Notes: generated by a model not told the origin, from the letters alone. A stretch of 64,000 nucleotides of DNA from an uncultured Brachyspira sp. (GCF_944390845.1 NZ_CALXRM010000002.1:31804-95803), one strand, 5' to 3'; counted from the first letter of the stretch, positions 25,824-34,990 are shown. A program made the numbers and translations.

Positions 25824-26468
25824 ATGGCAAAAAGAGATATGATAAATAGCGTTATAGGAGACGGTTCATCTTTTAAAGGTACTTTTATTGTAAAAGGCTC
25901 TTTTCAAATAGATGGAAAATTTGAAGGAGAATTAAAAATTGACGGACATTTGGTAATAGGTCCTAATGGTAAAGTAAAGACCAGTACTATAATGACAGAA
26001 AGTATTACAATAGCAGGTACTTTAATTGGTAATATTGATGCTAAAAGAGAAGTTATATTGATAGAAACAGGAAGAGTTTTAGGAAATATAGAGGCTCCTA
26101 AGATAGATGTTGGAGAAGGTGCTGTTATACAAGGAGAAATGACTATCACCGGCGGACAGAAAAAAGATATTACAAAAGTTGTTGAAGAATCATTTACCGG
26201 TGTGAAAGCAGAAGATATAGTTATTGAAGATAATAACAATAATAATACAGTTGCTGCAGATAATGGCAGTACTTCTAATGATACTATAAATAATAATAGT
26301 GATAATAATAATGTTGATTATAATAACAATGTTAATAATGACAACAATAATAATGTTGATTATAATAGCAATATTAATGACACTAATAATGTTAATTTAT
26401 CAGAAAATAATACAAACAGTTTCGTAACAGCAGATAATCAAAATAATACTAATAATAGTATTTTTTAA
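25824..26468 (+). CDS. Bactofilin (polymer-forming cytoskeletal protein) with Asn-rich tail
   Basis: The 214-residue protein has a bactofilin domain at about residues 10-110, a right-handed beta-helix seen as a regular pattern (GTFIVKGSFQIDGKFEG, IDGHLVIGPNGKV, ITIAGTLIGNIDAK). Bactofilins self-assemble into filaments without nucleotide and affect cell shape and flagellar arrangement. Residues 140-214 are a low-complexity tail of Asn and Asp with few other residues, unusual in length and probably disordered. AGGAG precedes ATG at 25824. The map gene follows after 20 bases. Confidence 0.93.
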   Translation: MAKRDMINSVIGDGSSFKGTFIVKGSFQIDGKFEGELKIDGHLVIGPNGKVKTSTIMTESITIAGTLIGNIDAKREVILIETGRVLGNIEAPKIDVGEGAVIQGEMTITGGQKKDITKVVEESFTGVKAEDIVIEDNNNNNTVAADNGSTSNDTINNNSDNNNVDYNNNVNNDNNNNVDYNSNINDTNNVNLSENNTNSFVTADNQNNTNNSIF

Positions 26469-26488
26469 TTTGTAAAGGTGTATAATAG

Positions 26489-27280
26489 ATGGCTATAAAA
26501 ATAAAAACTCAAGCTGAAATTAATTTAATGCGTGAAAGCGGTCATATACTTGCTAATGTATTTAAAGAAGTTGAAAAGATAATACAGCCTGGTATTTCTA
26601 CAAAAGAGATAGATAAATTCGTATACGATTATATAAGAAAGCATAATGCCAAACCTTCATTTAAAGGTTATGGAAATCCTCCTTTTCCAGGTTCTGTTTG
26701 TGCTTCTATTAATAATGAAGTAATACATGGCATACCTAGTAAAAAGAAGATTTTAAAAGACGGAGACATTATAGGACTTGATATAGGCGTATATTTTAAA
26801 GGATATCATTCAGACAGAGCATTTACTTATAAAGTAGGTAATGTATCAGAAGATGCTGCAAGATTGATTGAAGTTACTATGGAGTCATTTTTTAATGGCG
26901 TAAAAAAGATAAAAGACGGTGTACATTTGGGTGATGTTTCTCATGCCATACAAAAAACTGCTGAAGATGCTGGTTATTCTCTTGTAAGAGAGTTTCAAGG
27001 TCATGGAGTAGGAGCAAATTTGCATGAAGAACCTGCGGTACCAAATAGAGGAAAAGAGGGAGCAGGTCCTATACTTAAAACTAATATGGTTATAGCAATA
27101 GAGCCTATGGTTAATATGGGACATCATGCTATTTTGATAGAAGATGATGATTGGACTATTATTACAAGAGATGGTTCATTATCTGCTCATTATGAACATA
27201 CTGTAGCAGTTAAAGAAGACGGCGTTGAAATATTAACCGCTTTAGAAGATGATGAATTTGTAAAAAAGTATCTTGGTTAA
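26489..27280 (+). CDS. map: Methionine aminopeptidase, type I
   Basis: The 263-residue metalloprotease removes the initiator methionine from new proteins. The five metal ligands are visible: two Asp in GLDIGVY and YHSDRAF, His in QGHGVGANLHEE, Glu in AIEPMVN, and Glu in YEHTVAV; the substrate-binding His is in VIHGIP. The length is that of type Ia enzymes without an N-terminal extension. AAAGGTG precedes ATG at 26489, and the gene probably shares the bactofilin promoter. Confidence 0.97.
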   Translation: MAIKIKTQAEINLMRESGHILANVFKEVEKIIQPGISTKEIDKFVYDYIRKHNAKPSFKGYGNPPFPGSVCASINNEVIHGIPSKKKILKDGDIIGLDIGVYFKGYHSDRAFTYKVGNVSEDAARLIEVTMESFFNGVKKIKDGVHLGDVSHAIQKTAEDAGYSLVREFQGHGVGANLHEEPAVPNRGKEGAGPILKTNMVIAIEPMVNMGHHAILIEDDDWTIITRDGSLSAHYEHTVAVKEDGVEILTALEDDEFVKKYLG

Positions 27281-27332
27281 TAATATATTTATTTTATATA
27301 AAATTTATCTATAACAACATTAGGATATTAGT

Positions 27333-29114
27333 ATGTCTGCTTTTGAAATTAAAGAAGAATTTATTTTAAATGGAAAACCAATAAAAATTTTATCTGGTGC
27401 TATTCACTATTTTAGATTTGTAAAAGAATATTGGGAAGATTGTTTTTACAATTTAAAGGCAGCAGGATTTAATACTGTTGAAACATATATACCTTGGAAT
27501 ATTCATGAGATAGATGAGGGAGTTTTTGATTTTTCAGGAAATAAAGATATAGCAGCTTTTATTAAGCTTGCTCAGAAAATGGATTTATTGGTTATATTAA
27601 GACCTACTCCTTATATATGTGCTGAGTGGGAATTCGGAGGACTTCCTGCATGGCTTTTAAGATATGATAATATAAAAGTACGTACTAATACAGAATTGTT
27701 TTTAAGTAAAGTTGATGCTTATTATAAAGAGCTATTTAAACATATTGCTGATTTACAGATCACTAGGAATGGCCCAGTAATCATGATGCAGATTGAAAAT
27801 GAATATGGTTCTTTTGGTAATGATAAAGGCTATCTTAGAGCATTAAAAAATATTATGCAAAAATATGGTGCTGAAGTGCCTTTATTTACTTCAGACGGAG
27901 CTTGGGACGCTGTTTTGGAAGCTGGAACATTAGTAGATGATGGGATATTAGCTACTGTTAATTTTGGTTCTCAGGCTAAAGAAAGTTTTGAGGCAGCAGA
28001 AAAATTCTTTGAAAGAAAAGGCATAAAAAATCCATTAATGTGTATGGAATTTTGGGACGGCTGGTTTAATTTATGGAAAGAGCCTATAATCAAGAGAGAT
28101 GCTGATGATTTTATAATGGAAGTAAAAGAGATTTTGAAAAAAGGCAGTATAAATTTATATATGTTTATAGGAGGAACTAATTTCGGTTTTTATAATGGTA
28201 CTTCTGTAACAGGTTATACTGATTTTCCTCAAATTACATCTTATGATTATGATGCTGTTCTTACAGAGTGGGGAGAACCTACAGATAAATTTTATAAACT
28301 TCAGAAACTTATAAATGAATTATTTCCTGAAATAAAGACTTTTGAGCCTAGAGATCATAAAAGAGCTAATTTTGGAGAGGCTAAACTAAAAGATAAAACC
28401 TCATTATTTTCAGTGGCAGATAAAATATCAAAATGTCAAAAGAGTGATTATCCTATAACTATGGAAAAGGCTGGAAATGGTTATGGATATATGTTGTATA
28501 GAACTCATGTTACAGGTTTTGGCTATAATATGAAGGTAAAAGCTGTTGGAGTTTCTGACAGAGTACATTTCTATTTAAATGGAGAATATAAAGGCGTACA
28601 ATATCAAGATGAAATCGGCGATATTATAGAAATGAAATTTAATAATGGTGATAATATATTAGAGTTATTGGTTGAAAATGTAGGACGTGTTAATTACGGT
28701 TATAAACTTCAGGAATGCAGTCAGATTAAAGGTATTCGCATAGGAGTTATGGTTGATATACATTTTGAAACAGGCTGGGAGCAGTATGCTTTATCTTTAG
28801 AAAATATTAATGATCTAGATTTTAATTGTGAGTGGAAAGAGAATACGCCTTCATTTTATCGTTATGAATTTGAAGTTAATGAGGCAGCTGATACTTTTAT
28901 TGATTGTTCTAAACTTGGAAAGGGGGCAGCATTTATAAACGGCTTTAATTTGGGAAGATATTGGAGTGAAGGTCCTGCATGTTATTTATATGTACCAGCA
29001 CCTCTTTTGAAAGTCGGATTGAATGAAATTATTATTTTTGAAACAGAAAATATTATACAAGAGAGTTTAGCACTTAAAGAAAATCCTGTTTATAAAGATG
29101 TTAAAAAGGTATAA
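27333..29114 (+). CDS. Beta-galactosidase, glycoside hydrolase family 35
   Basis: The 593-residue enzyme opens with the GH35 TIM barrel (LSGAIHYFRF, TYIPWNIHE). The acid-base glutamate lies in QIENEYGSFG near residue 155, and the nucleophile glutamate in MEFWDGWFN near residue 233. C-terminal beta-sandwich domains occupy about residues 390-590 (GYGYMLYRT, FINGFNLGRYW). No signal peptide is present, so it acts on imported galactosides. The next gene has a separate leader. AGGATATT lies before ATG at 27333. The aldose epimerase at 14 kb could act on the released galactose. Confidence 0.95.
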   Translation: MSAFEIKEEFILNGKPIKILSGAIHYFRFVKEYWEDCFYNLKAAGFNTVETYIPWNIHEIDEGVFDFSGNKDIAAFIKLAQKMDLLVILRPTPYICAEWEFGGLPAWLLRYDNIKVRTNTELFLSKVDAYYKELFKHIADLQITRNGPVIMMQIENEYGSFGNDKGYLRALKNIMQKYGAEVPLFTSDGAWDAVLEAGTLVDDGILATVNFGSQAKESFEAAEKFFERKGIKNPLMCMEFWDGWFNLWKEPIIKRDADDFIMEVKEILKKGSINLYMFIGGTNFGFYNGTSVTGYTDFPQITSYDYDAVLTEWGEPTDKFYKLQKLINELFPEIKTFEPRDHKRANFGEAKLKDKTSLFSVADKISKCQKSDYPITMEKAGNGYGYMLYRTHVTGFGYNMKVKAVGVSDRVHFYLNGEYKGVQYQDEIGDIIEMKFNNGDNILELLVENVGRVNYGYKLQECSQIKGIRIGVMVDIHFETGWEQYALSLENINDLDFNCEWKENTPSFYRYEFEVNEAADTFIDCSKLGKGAAFINGFNLGRYWSEGPACYLYVPAPLLKVGLNEIIIFETENIIQESLALKENPVYKDVKKV

Positions 29115-29189
29115 GGCATAAAAAACTATAATGTAAAATATTATTATACCGATATATTTATCAATAAAACTTTATTTTTGATGTAGCTT

Positions 29190-30017
29190 ATGAAACGTAT
29201 ATTTTTTATATTTAATATATTAGTACTTGGTACTTTATCTGTATATGCAGGTCAATCACTTAAGACTCCAAATAGAACTGCAGATACTACTAAACATATT
29301 ACTGTAGATACAAATATGTATAGGTCTTTATTTACTGGTAAATTGGAGCCTGCTTGGGTATATATAGGAGAAGCTAAAAGAGCAATATATAATGGTGATA
29401 TTTCTTTTGCATTATACATTATGAACAAAACATTAATGTATTATCCTGATAATGCAGATGCTCATTACTTTTTAGGTGTTATATATGAAAAAGAAGGAGG
29501 AAATCCTGCCGAGCAAGGCGGAGCTGCTTCTTATAAATTAGCTATAGAAGAATACAAAAAGGCTATTAATTTAGCTACTAATCTTACAATACCGGCATAT
29601 AAATTAGATGCATATTTCAGTCTTTTATATATTTATGAAAAATTGATAGATGAAGATAATTATGCTATTATAGAAAAAGAAATTATTAATTTAGCTGAAA
29701 CTTCCTATAAAACTGAAGAAAAAGGAAGAATATATTTTAGATTAGCTGAACATTATGGCAAAAGAAATAGAGGAACTGCTGCAATAGATTATTATAGACA
29801 GGCTTATATTAATGATTATAGACAAAAGTTGTCTCTTTTTAGAATGTCTTTAATATATAGAAGAATGCGCAGTTATGTTCAAGAGAAAGAGGCTTTATTA
29901 CTTGCTAGTAAATATACTTTTGATAATGTAGAGCCTAGTAATTTTGATGTAGATAAAGCTATTTATCAAAGATTAGAAGCTTTAAAGAATGTAAGGATAC
30001 CAAAAAAATTAAATTAA
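29190..30017 (+). CDS. Exported TPR-type protein
   Basis: The 275-residue protein has a signal peptide (residues 1-20, ending SVYAG). TPR-like helices follow from about residue 55: IGEAKRAIYNGDISFALYIM, then ADAHYFLGVIYEKEG and YRLAEHYGKRN-like units up to about residue 250. It is probably periplasmic or outer-membrane associated, with a scaffolding role that cannot be named. The ribosome site before ATG at 29190 is weak. A terminator follows. Confidence 0.78.
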   Translation: MKRIFFIFNILVLGTLSVYAGQSLKTPNRTADTTKHITVDTNMYRSLFTGKLEPAWVYIGEAKRAIYNGDISFALYIMNKTLMYYPDNADAHYFLGVIYEKEGGNPAEQGGAASYKLAIEEYKKAINLATNLTIPAYKLDAYFSLLYIYEKLIDEDNYAIIEKEIINLAETSYKTEEKGRIYFRLAEHYGKRNRGTAAIDYYRQAYINDYRQKLSLFRMSLIYRRMRSYVQEKEALLLASKYTFDNVEPSNFDVDKAIYQRLEALKNVRIPKKLN

Positions 30018-30040
30018 TTTGTTTAATGAAATAATTATAG

Positions 30041-30079
30041 AAAGCAATGGTTATTAATATAATCATTGCTTTTTTTATA
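30041..30079 (+). terminator. Rho-independent terminator
   Basis: AAAGCAATG.TTAT pairs with ATAA.CATTGCTTT and a T-run follows. Confidence 0.85.
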
Positions 30080-30150
30080 TTTAGGTATTGTATAAAAATA
30101 ATAATTATATATAATTTTATATCAAATTATCTAATAAAAGAATAAGTAAT

Positions 30151-31065
30151 ATGAAAATCAATAAAATATTTTTATTATTGTTAATTGCAATATCATTAAA
30201 TTTATACTCACAAGAAAATGAATTAAATTATGTTGGTGATGATTACACTTTTACAAATCCTTTTCGTATGTATAATGTAGATAAATATTATATGGGTTGG
30301 CAAGATCCTAGGGCTTTTATAGGACGTATATTTTTTGGTAAGAACTTTAATGTATATAAAAATTTATCTCTTATTGCTCCAGATGTTGAGTGGGATTTTA
30401 AATCAGTGAATGTGTATGTTGAAGGCCGTTTAGCAAGCGAAATAATGTTTTATAGAAATAAATATTTTTCAGTTGGTATGGGCGGGGCAATGGAAATATC
30501 TATACTTGGAAGAAATACAGGACTATTTGATGTTTATGATTTTTCAGGTCAATTTATGGTATTTGCTGATCTCTGGCTTCAAAATCTAGTTGGTATTAAT
30601 ATGAAGATAAGATTAATACCTATGTATCATCAATCTACACATTTAGTTGATGGGTTTAAGGGAGACACTCATATAAAGAGCGGAAGCAGTTATGAATTTG
30701 CATCTTTAGCAGTTTATTATTATATTAAGAATTTTAGTATTTATTTAGGTACAGAGTTTTCTTATAATGCAGTTGGAAATAGCCCTCAATTATTTAGAAT
30801 ACATACTGGATTAGATTACAGATTTCCTTTATATAAAGATCAAATTAGTTTAATTACTGGTATAAATATAGCTGCTATTTTAGATAAAAAAGACAGACTT
30901 GGATTTATAAAAGAACCTTGGCATGCAGCAGTAAATTTTGGACTTGGAGTTGAGTTTTATAGATATGTTGTATCTTTGAAGGTGGGTTATGGAAAACCTA
31001 GAGGTGCTTCTAGTTATTTCGGCTATGAGACTAAAGTTGGACTTGAGATAAGTTTATTATTTTAA
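30151..31065 (+). CDS. Putative outer-membrane beta-barrel protein
   Basis: The 304-residue protein has a signal peptide (residues 1-20, ending NLYSQ). The rest is rich in aromatic residues with alternating strand patterns (FSVGMGGAMEIS, ISLITGINIAAI, VVSLKVGYGKPR). It ends in Phe (EISLLF), as outer-membrane barrels commonly do. I do not recognise a named family. A weak SD precedes ATG at 30151. It stands alone between a terminator and a repeat region. Confidence 0.65.
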   Translation: MKINKIFLLLLIAISLNLYSQENELNYVGDDYTFTNPFRMYNVDKYYMGWQDPRAFIGRIFFGKNFNVYKNLSLIAPDVEWDFKSVNVYVEGRLASEIMFYRNKYFSVGMGGAMEISILGRNTGLFDVYDFSGQFMVFADLWLQNLVGINMKIRLIPMYHQSTHLVDGFKGDTHIKSGSSYEFASLAVYYYIKNFSIYLGTEFSYNAVGNSPQLFRIHTGLDYRFPLYKDQISLITGINIAAILDKKDRLGFIKEPWHAAVNFGLGVEFYRYVVSLKVGYGKPRGASSYFGYETKVGLEISLLF

Positions 31066-31445
31066 ATTTAATCTGTTGTATTATATAATATATAAATATT
31101 TTTTGTTTATTTAACCGCACGCAGAATAAGTTTTAAAATATAGATTTGTTTGAATTCAAATTTTTATTATATTATAAATTTAGCTTACCGTGCGTTATAT
31201 GCATTAACAATCTAATCAATACTTGGGTGGGTGCTGAAATTTCTGTTTAATCTATAGAGAATAATTAATATTAAAATTGAAAAAATAATAATAAAGAATA
31301 AAGGGCGGGTATGTAATAAAATTCTATTTAATATATGAGTTATAAAATTAATTAAAAAATGTAGATTATAATATAAATTTGATAATTAATAAAAGATGTC
31401 ATACAATACCAATTATATCTATTTTAAATAATAAGGACTAGGTTT
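31066..31445. repeat. Non-coding region with a composite family A repeat
   Basis: The composite unit at 31111-31320 runs from AACCGCACGCAGAA through TTACCGTGCGTT (near 31183), ACTTGGGTGGGTGCT (31221) and AATAAAGGGCGGG (31299-31309) to TATGTAATAA. It is the same order and orientation as at 18141-18350. The remaining 125 bases before the next gene are AT-rich without a clear feature. Confidence 0.75.
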
Positions 31446-32534
31446 ATGAAAAAATTATTTATAATGTTATTACTTAATATAATTTACATATCTGCTTTTG
31501 CTGGCACTACCAATATAACAAAGCATTTATTTTTTACTCTTGAAGGAAGCATTGATAAATATCCTATTACAATAAACATACATATTGAAAACCCTGATAA
31601 TATTACTAGAAATAAAAAGTCTTATATAGACGGACATTATAAATACAATAATGTTAATACTCCAATACCTATAAGCGGAGAAATGGATAAAAATACTATT
31701 CAATTTACTGCCTTTGATTTTGATAATTCTGATAAAAAAGAAGAATTCAGTTTTAAAATAAATAATAGTCAGTTAAATAATATTATTGATTTAGGAAACG
31801 GTAAAAAGAATATTGATTTAAAAGGAAGCTGGAAAAATAACAATAAAAAATTAAGCTGTAATATACAAACTATAAAACCTTTAGGAAATAAAATATATTC
31901 TGTTTATGATATATCTATTTCTAAAGAATATAAAGATAAGACTTATGGTTTATCTGCACTTTATATAGAAAATTTAAAATCATCTATATATGAAAATAAA
32001 ATCATAAATAAAATAAACAATACCAATGAAATTATTAAAAAAATAAATGATGATATTGCTAAAGTAAATCTTAATGAAGAAGAAATTTTTTACGAAGTTA
32101 GTTCTTACAGTTTTTATTACAAATTTTTTAATGATAATATTTTATGTTTTACAAGAAGCGTAGAATATAATGGAGGTGCATATCCTGATACTGCAATATC
32201 ATATTTGACATTAGATATTAATAGATTAGAAATAAAAAGATTAACTTTATCAGATTTTGTAAATGACAGTGATAAATTTAGAAAAGCTTTGCAAAGTGAA
32301 ATTAATAAACATTATAAAGAAATTGGAGAAGATGATTTTACTATTGATGTAATAAATAAATCTGATAGTTATTATGCTGAAAGTTTAATGTCTAGAAATG
32401 TTGCAATTAACAGATATTCTGACGGCATTAGTTTGCATATAAGCTTTGAGCTTCCTCATGTTGTTAGAGCACTTGATGATTTTGAAATATCTTTTGAAAA
32501 ATTAAAGCCTTATTTAAAAAAGAATATTTATTGA
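31446..32534 (+). CDS. Exported DUF3298-domain protein
   Basis: The 362-residue protein has a signal peptide (residues 1-18, ending YISAFA). The C-terminal half matches the DUF3298/RsiV type: an SVEYNGGAYPDTAISYLTLD segment, then LTLSDF and ISFELPHVVR near the end. Proteins with this fold bind lysozyme or cell-wall material in other bacteria; here the role is unknown. The N-terminal half (residues 20-150) is beta-rich and unassigned. AAGGACTAGG lies before ATG at 31446. Confidence 0.8.
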   Translation: MKKLFIMLLLNIIYISAFAGTTNITKHLFFTLEGSIDKYPITINIHIENPDNITRNKKSYIDGHYKYNNVNTPIPISGEMDKNTIQFTAFDFDNSDKKEEFSFKINNSQLNNIIDLGNGKKNIDLKGSWKNNNKKLSCNIQTIKPLGNKIYSVYDISISKEYKDKTYGLSALYIENLKSSIYENKIINKINNTNEIIKKINDDIAKVNLNEEEIFYEVSSYSFYYKFFNDNILCFTRSVEYNGGAYPDTAISYLTLDINRLEIKRLTLSDFVNDSDKFRKALQSEINKHYKEIGEDDFTIDVINKSDSYYAESLMSRNVAINRYSDGISLHISFELPHVVRALDDFEISFEKLKPYLKKNIY

Positions 32535-32609
32535 TTGTTTTATTAATAATATTATAAATCAAAACTATCAAACTTTGACAAATTGAAATGTTTTTATTAT
32601 AATAGGTAT

Positions 32610-33494
32610 ATGGAAAAGAAATCAAATATAAAACAAATAAAATATTTTAATCCTTTGAACGATTATTTTATAAGATACCTTTTCACAGATAAAGGAACTA
32701 GTGAGAATATACTTTTGGACTTTATCAATTCTATAATGCTTAATGCTAATATGAAGACTTTTCGTTCTGTGGAAATACTTACTCCGTTTAATTTAAAGAA
32801 AAATAGGAATTTAAAAGAAACAATAGTTGATGTAAAATGTATTACTCAAAATGGTTCAGTTGTTATAATAGAGATTCAGCTTCAAGGTAATTCAAGATTT
32901 CCAGAGAGAATACTTTACTATTGGGCAGCTAATTATAGTAAGTTATTAAAGCATGGTGAAAGATATGATGAGCTTACACCAGTCATAAGTATTAATTTAT
33001 TAAATTTCAATTTAGATAAAAGTAAAAATATACATTCTTGCTATATGCTTTACGAGATGAATAATAAAAAACTTCTCACAGACCATTTGCAGATACATAT
33101 AATAGAATTAAAAAAATTCAAGAAAAACATATTAACTAAAGACTTAAACTGTTGGTTAAAAATGTTTACAAGCAAAAATTTGGAGGCTTCTATGTCTGAA
33201 ATAGTAAAAGAAAAACCCATAATGGAAGAAGTACAGAAAAAATATAATAATTTTATAAAAAGCAGATTAATGATGATGGAGTATGAAAAGAAAGAGGCGT
33301 ATTTATATGGTAATCAAATAATGCTTGATGAGGAGAGAAGATTAGGTATTGAAGAAGGAATTAAGAAAGGTATAGAACAAGGCAAAAAGGAACAGCAAAT
33401 ATCTATAGCTAGAAGTTTAAAAAATGCAGGCATAGATATAAAAACTATAAGTGAAAACACAGGATTAAGTATAGAAGAAATAAAAAACTTGTGA
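32610..33494 (+). CDS. Rpn-family PD-(D/E)XK nuclease (former transposase-like)
   Basis: The 294-residue protein belongs to the Rpn/PDDEXK_2 family. FNPLNDYFIRYLFTD near the N-terminus is the family opening. The nuclease core is visible as an aspartate in TIVDVKCI followed by EIQLQ, the D...ExQ variant typical of Rpn proteins. The C-terminus has a charged helix (EEGIKKGIEQGKKEQQ) and a small helix-turn-helix-like end (ISENTGLSIEEIKNL). Known members nick DNA and promote RecA-independent recombination. ATG at 32610 is preferred to a TTG at 32583, though its SD is weak. Large hairpins follow the gene. Confidence 0.88.
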   Translation: MEKKSNIKQIKYFNPLNDYFIRYLFTDKGTSENILLDFINSIMLNANMKTFRSVEILTPFNLKKNRNLKETIVDVKCITQNGSVVIIEIQLQGNSRFPERILYYWAANYSKLLKHGERYDELTPVISINLLNFNLDKSKNIHSCYMLYEMNNKKLLTDHLQIHIIELKKFKKNILTKDLNCWLKMFTSKNLEASMSEIVKEKPIMEEVQKKYNNFIKSRLMMMEYEKKEAYLYGNQIMLDEERRLGIEEGIKKGIEQGKKEQQISIARSLKNAGIDIKTISENTGLSIEEIKNL

Positions 33495-33546
33495 GTTCCT
33501 GACATTCGTTAGAATGGCAGGAGCTTATTAACGAACAAGTTTTTTA
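33484..33546 (+). terminator. Two-level hairpin terminator after the Rpn gene
   Basis: AAAACTTGT, overlapping the stop codon, pairs with ACAAGTTTT. Inside it TTCCTG.CATTC pairs with GAATG.CAGGA around GTTA, and a T-run follows. Confidence 0.75.
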
Positions 33547-33578
33547 TGTGTAAATAATAATAGAAAAACTATAATAAA

Positions 33579-33637
33579 AAATTACGAGCATATATTAAGT
33601 TTACTTGATATATATTTTGGGCGAGTAATTTTTTATA
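33579..33637. terminator. Second hairpin with T-run
   Basis: AAATTAC at the left pairs with GTAATTTTTT at the right, with inner ATATAT and AAG.TACTT pairing. Its purpose beside the preceding terminator is unclear; it may be a remnant of another repeat. Confidence 0.5.
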
Positions 33638-33708
33638 TATAGATAAAAATAAAAAACTCGTTAGTGTCTGATAACTTCATTTGCTAGTAAATTATATAAA
33701 AAATAAAA

Positions 33709-33743
33709 AGAGCTTCTATATAATAATATATAAAAGCTCTTAA
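33709..33743 (-). terminator. Terminator of the glutathione peroxidase gene
   Basis: AAGAGCTT.TATAT pairs with ATATA.AAGCTCTT; on the minus strand the stem is followed by a T-rich run. Confidence 0.8.
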
Positions 33744-33759
33744 TTTTTATTCTTGTTTA

Positions 33760-34242
33760 TTATTTTTTTAATAACTCAGCAACTGTTTCATCTAATTCAT
33801 TTGGTTTTACTCTAGGATCGTAGCGTCCAACTATGTTGCCTTGTCTGTCTATTAAAAACTTTCCGAAATTCCATCTTATTTTTTCAACACCTTCTTCAGT
33901 TGGCTTTTCTGTTCTTAAATAAGTAAATAAAGGATCAGCATTTTTACTATTAACTTTTACTTTATCAAATAATTTGAATGTTATTCCGTATTTTTCTTCT
34001 CTGAATTTTGCAATTTCTTCAATAGGTTCTTTTGCCTGTCCTCCGAATTGATTGCAAGGAAAATCTAATATTTCAAAACCTTCCTCTTTATATTTTTTGT
34101 ATAACTCCTGCAACTCAGGATATTGTTTTGTGAATCCTCATTTAGTTGCAGTATTAACTATTAATAATACTTTTCCTTCATATTCTTTTAAACTTACATC
34201 ATTTCCTTCAGCATCTTTTACTGTGTAATCATAAATGCTCAT
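33760..34242 (-). CDS. Selenocysteine glutathione peroxidase
   Basis: With the in-frame UGA at 34140-34138 read as selenocysteine, the product is 160 residues. U35 falls in the family active site NTATKUGFTKQY, exactly where the peroxidatic Cys or Sec belongs. The other members of the catalytic set are present: PCNQFGGQ near residue 70 and the Trp/Asn of RWNFGKFL. These enzymes reduce hydrogen peroxide and lipid hydroperoxides using thioredoxin or glutathione. GGAGG precedes ATG at 34242. Starting at the internal Met (34113) would remove the active site. A PerR-like box lies upstream and a possible SECIS hairpin just after the UGA. Confidence 0.93.
34106..34120 (-). promoter_or_regulatory. Possible SECIS hairpin of the glutathione peroxidase gene
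   Basis: TCCTG-AGTTG-CAGGA forms a 5-bp stem with loop 23-27 bases after the UGA, very like the CCTTC-AGTT-GAAGG hairpin of the Sec-thioredoxin gene at 12.5 kb. Confidence 0.6.
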
Positions 34243-34263
34243 ATATTCCTCCATAGTATTTAT

Positions 34264-34278
34264 TTTTAATAATTATAA
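34264..34278. promoter_or_regulatory. PerR-like box upstream of the glutathione peroxidase gene
   Basis: TTTTAATAATTATAA matches the PerR consensus TTATAATNATTATAA at 13 of 14 defined positions and lies 22 bases before the start codon. In such AT-rich DNA chance matches are possible. Confidence 0.4.
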
Positions 34279-34320
34279 ATTAGTTTTATTATATATGCAA
34301 ACAAATGAAGTTAAATAAAA

Positions 34321-34352
34321 AAGCATATCCTATTAAAAAATAGAATATGCTT
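34321..34352 (-). terminator. Terminator of tpx
   Basis: AAGCATAT.CTATT pairs with ATAG.ATATGCTT; on the minus strand a T-run follows. Confidence 0.85.
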
Positions 34353-34381
34353 GTATTATTAATTTATAATTTAATTAAAAA

Positions 34382-34879
34382 TTATAAAAGAGCTTTAGCA
34401 GCATTTAAAGCAGCTTCATAGTCTGGTTCATTAGTGATTTCAGGAACGTACTGAACATATTTAACAACATTATCTTTGTCTAATACAAATACAGCACGAG
34501 TAAGAAGTTGTAATTCTTTTAATAAAGTACCGAATTTTCTTCCGAAATCTTTTTGATTGTAGTCAGAAGCTACGATATGAGAAGAAGCATTAGCAGCAGC
34601 ACACCATCTAGCTTGAGCGAATGGTAAGTCAACTGATACTGTTACAACTGTTACTCCTTTAAGAGAAGCAGCTTCTTTATTGAATCTTTTAGTTTGTATA
34701 TCACATACTGGTGTATCTAAAGATGGTACAGAAGAAATGATTTTTACTGTATCACCAGCATCTTTTAAAGACCATGGGCTTAAATCTGTTTTTAATACTG
34801 TGAAATCTAATGCTTTAGCTCCAACTGTTAATTGTGCACCTTCTAAAGTTTGTGCAGCACCTTGAAATGTAACTGTCAT
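34382..34879 (-). CDS. tpx: Thiol peroxidase, Tpx-type peroxiredoxin
   Basis: The 165-residue peroxiredoxin reduces hydroperoxides with thioredoxin. The peroxidatic cysteine lies in PSLDTPVCDIQTKRF (about residue 58) and the resolving cysteine in ARWCAAANA (about residue 92), the Tpx spacing. Both are ordinary cysteines with no UGA. The N-terminus MTVTFQGAAQTLEG is typical. AAGGAG precedes ATG at 34879. Codon use is GC-richer and more regular than in its neighbours, in keeping with high expression. It lies beside the selenocysteine peroxidase but has its own terminator. Confidence 0.97.
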   Translation of the reverse strand: MTVTFQGAAQTLEGAQLTVGAKALDFTVLKTDLSPWSLKDAGDTVKIISSVPSLDTPVCDIQTKRFNKEAASLKGVTVVTVSVDLPFAQARWCAAANASSHIVASDYNQKDFGRKFGTLLKELQLLTRAVFVLDKDNVVKYVQYVPEITNEPDYEAALNAAKALL

Positions 34880-34990
34880 ATTTAAACTCCTTAAACAATT
34901 ATTTTTATCAATATTAAAATAATTATTAATTAAATTATTTAAAGAAAATATATAATTATTAAAAAAAAAGTCAATAACAAAATATTATAA

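Noticed and set aside
33760..34242. Glutathione peroxidase read as truncated or broken
   Set aside because: The UGA is exactly at the catalytic residue, a known selenocysteine site in this family.
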